Of a stretch of DNA of 14,877 bases, positions 14,795 to 14,877 are shown piece after piece (the first letter of the stretch is position 1; each line of letters opens with the position of its first letter). This DNA comes from Scatomorpha sp036653715 (GTDB taxonomy: Bacteria; Bacillota; Clostridia; Oscillospirales; Oscillospiraceae). The stretch lies in contig JAVVTL010000042.1 in the NCBI GenBank assembly GCA_036653715.1, forward strand, positions 1 through 14,877, written 5' to 3'. The position numbers were made by a program, and so were the translations under genes. The notes under the pieces are model-generated. The model saw only the letters and a list, made by a program, of their open reading frames with translations, did no database searches and had not been told where the DNA came from.

Positions 14795-14877
14795 AATCAT
14801 GTATGTCCCGCCGATTTTTTTGTTATATAAATATCCAACGCCGTTGAGGTTGCATAAATGGCGCGGTAATACTATAA

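Noticed and set aside
14781..14820. Possible plus-strand terminator near the right edge (TCGG ... CCGA followed by T7)
   Set aside because: The stem is four pairs with a 16-base loop; the T-run alone does not make a terminator.

Overview
The window looks like core chromosome of an anaerobic, fairly GC-rich Clostridia-type Firmicute (Bacillota), possibly of the Oscillospiraceae/Ruminococcaceae group. This rests on a VanW-family surface protein with a Pro/Ser/Thr tail, a galactokinase with the 'GNHTDH' signature common in Clostridia, a small TIM-barrel protein I recall from gut Clostridia, strong Shine-Dalgarno (SD) sites, and AT-rich promoters in GC-rich coding DNA. The taxonomic call is inference from recalled families, not a database result. 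There is no tRNA, rRNA, CRISPR array, insertion sequence or clear prophage block, and no gene-free stretch longer than 300 bases.

Left half (1-7503, minus strand): five genes read leftwards with short gaps: htpG (Hsp90 chaperone), a hemW-like radical SAM gene, a VanW-family membrane-anchored wall protein, metG (methionyl-tRNA synthetase) and a PPC/DUF296-domain gene cut by the left edge. They could be one transcript from a good extended -10 promoter ahead of htpG. The VanW gene has no ATG start: the only conventional start (GTG) has no SD site, while a good SD site lies 31 codons upstream before in-frame ATT and ATA codons.

Middle (7504-9910, plus strand): a 184-base divergent intergenic region separates htpG from a two-gene operon. 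The first gene encodes a CbbX/SpoVK-type AAA+ ATPase with a TerB-like N-terminal region. The second encodes a HAD-IIA (NagD-like) phosphatase whose ATG directly follows the ATPase stop codon. A long hairpin at 9924-9955 ends this operon and also serves the converging glycerophosphodiester phosphodiesterase gene.

Right half (9977-14877): the membrane-anchored phosphodiesterase gene (minus) and an MFS transporter gene (plus) diverge from overlapping promoters. The transporter has an unusual roughly 85-residue extracytoplasmic insert and is followed by a 112-residue protein with a phage-like N-terminus. A perfect 18-bp bidirectional terminator (12841-12880) separates these from galK and a TIM-barrel gene, both on the minus strand. 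A terminator-like hairpin lies between those two genes and abuts the galK start.

Most genes are housekeeping. The less explained parts are the TerB-AAA+/HAD pair, the transporter insert, the small 112-residue protein, the TIM-barrel protein, and the odd translation starts of the VanW and galK genes. I saw no clearly new multi-gene system; the AAA+/HAD pair is the best candidate for unrecognised biology.
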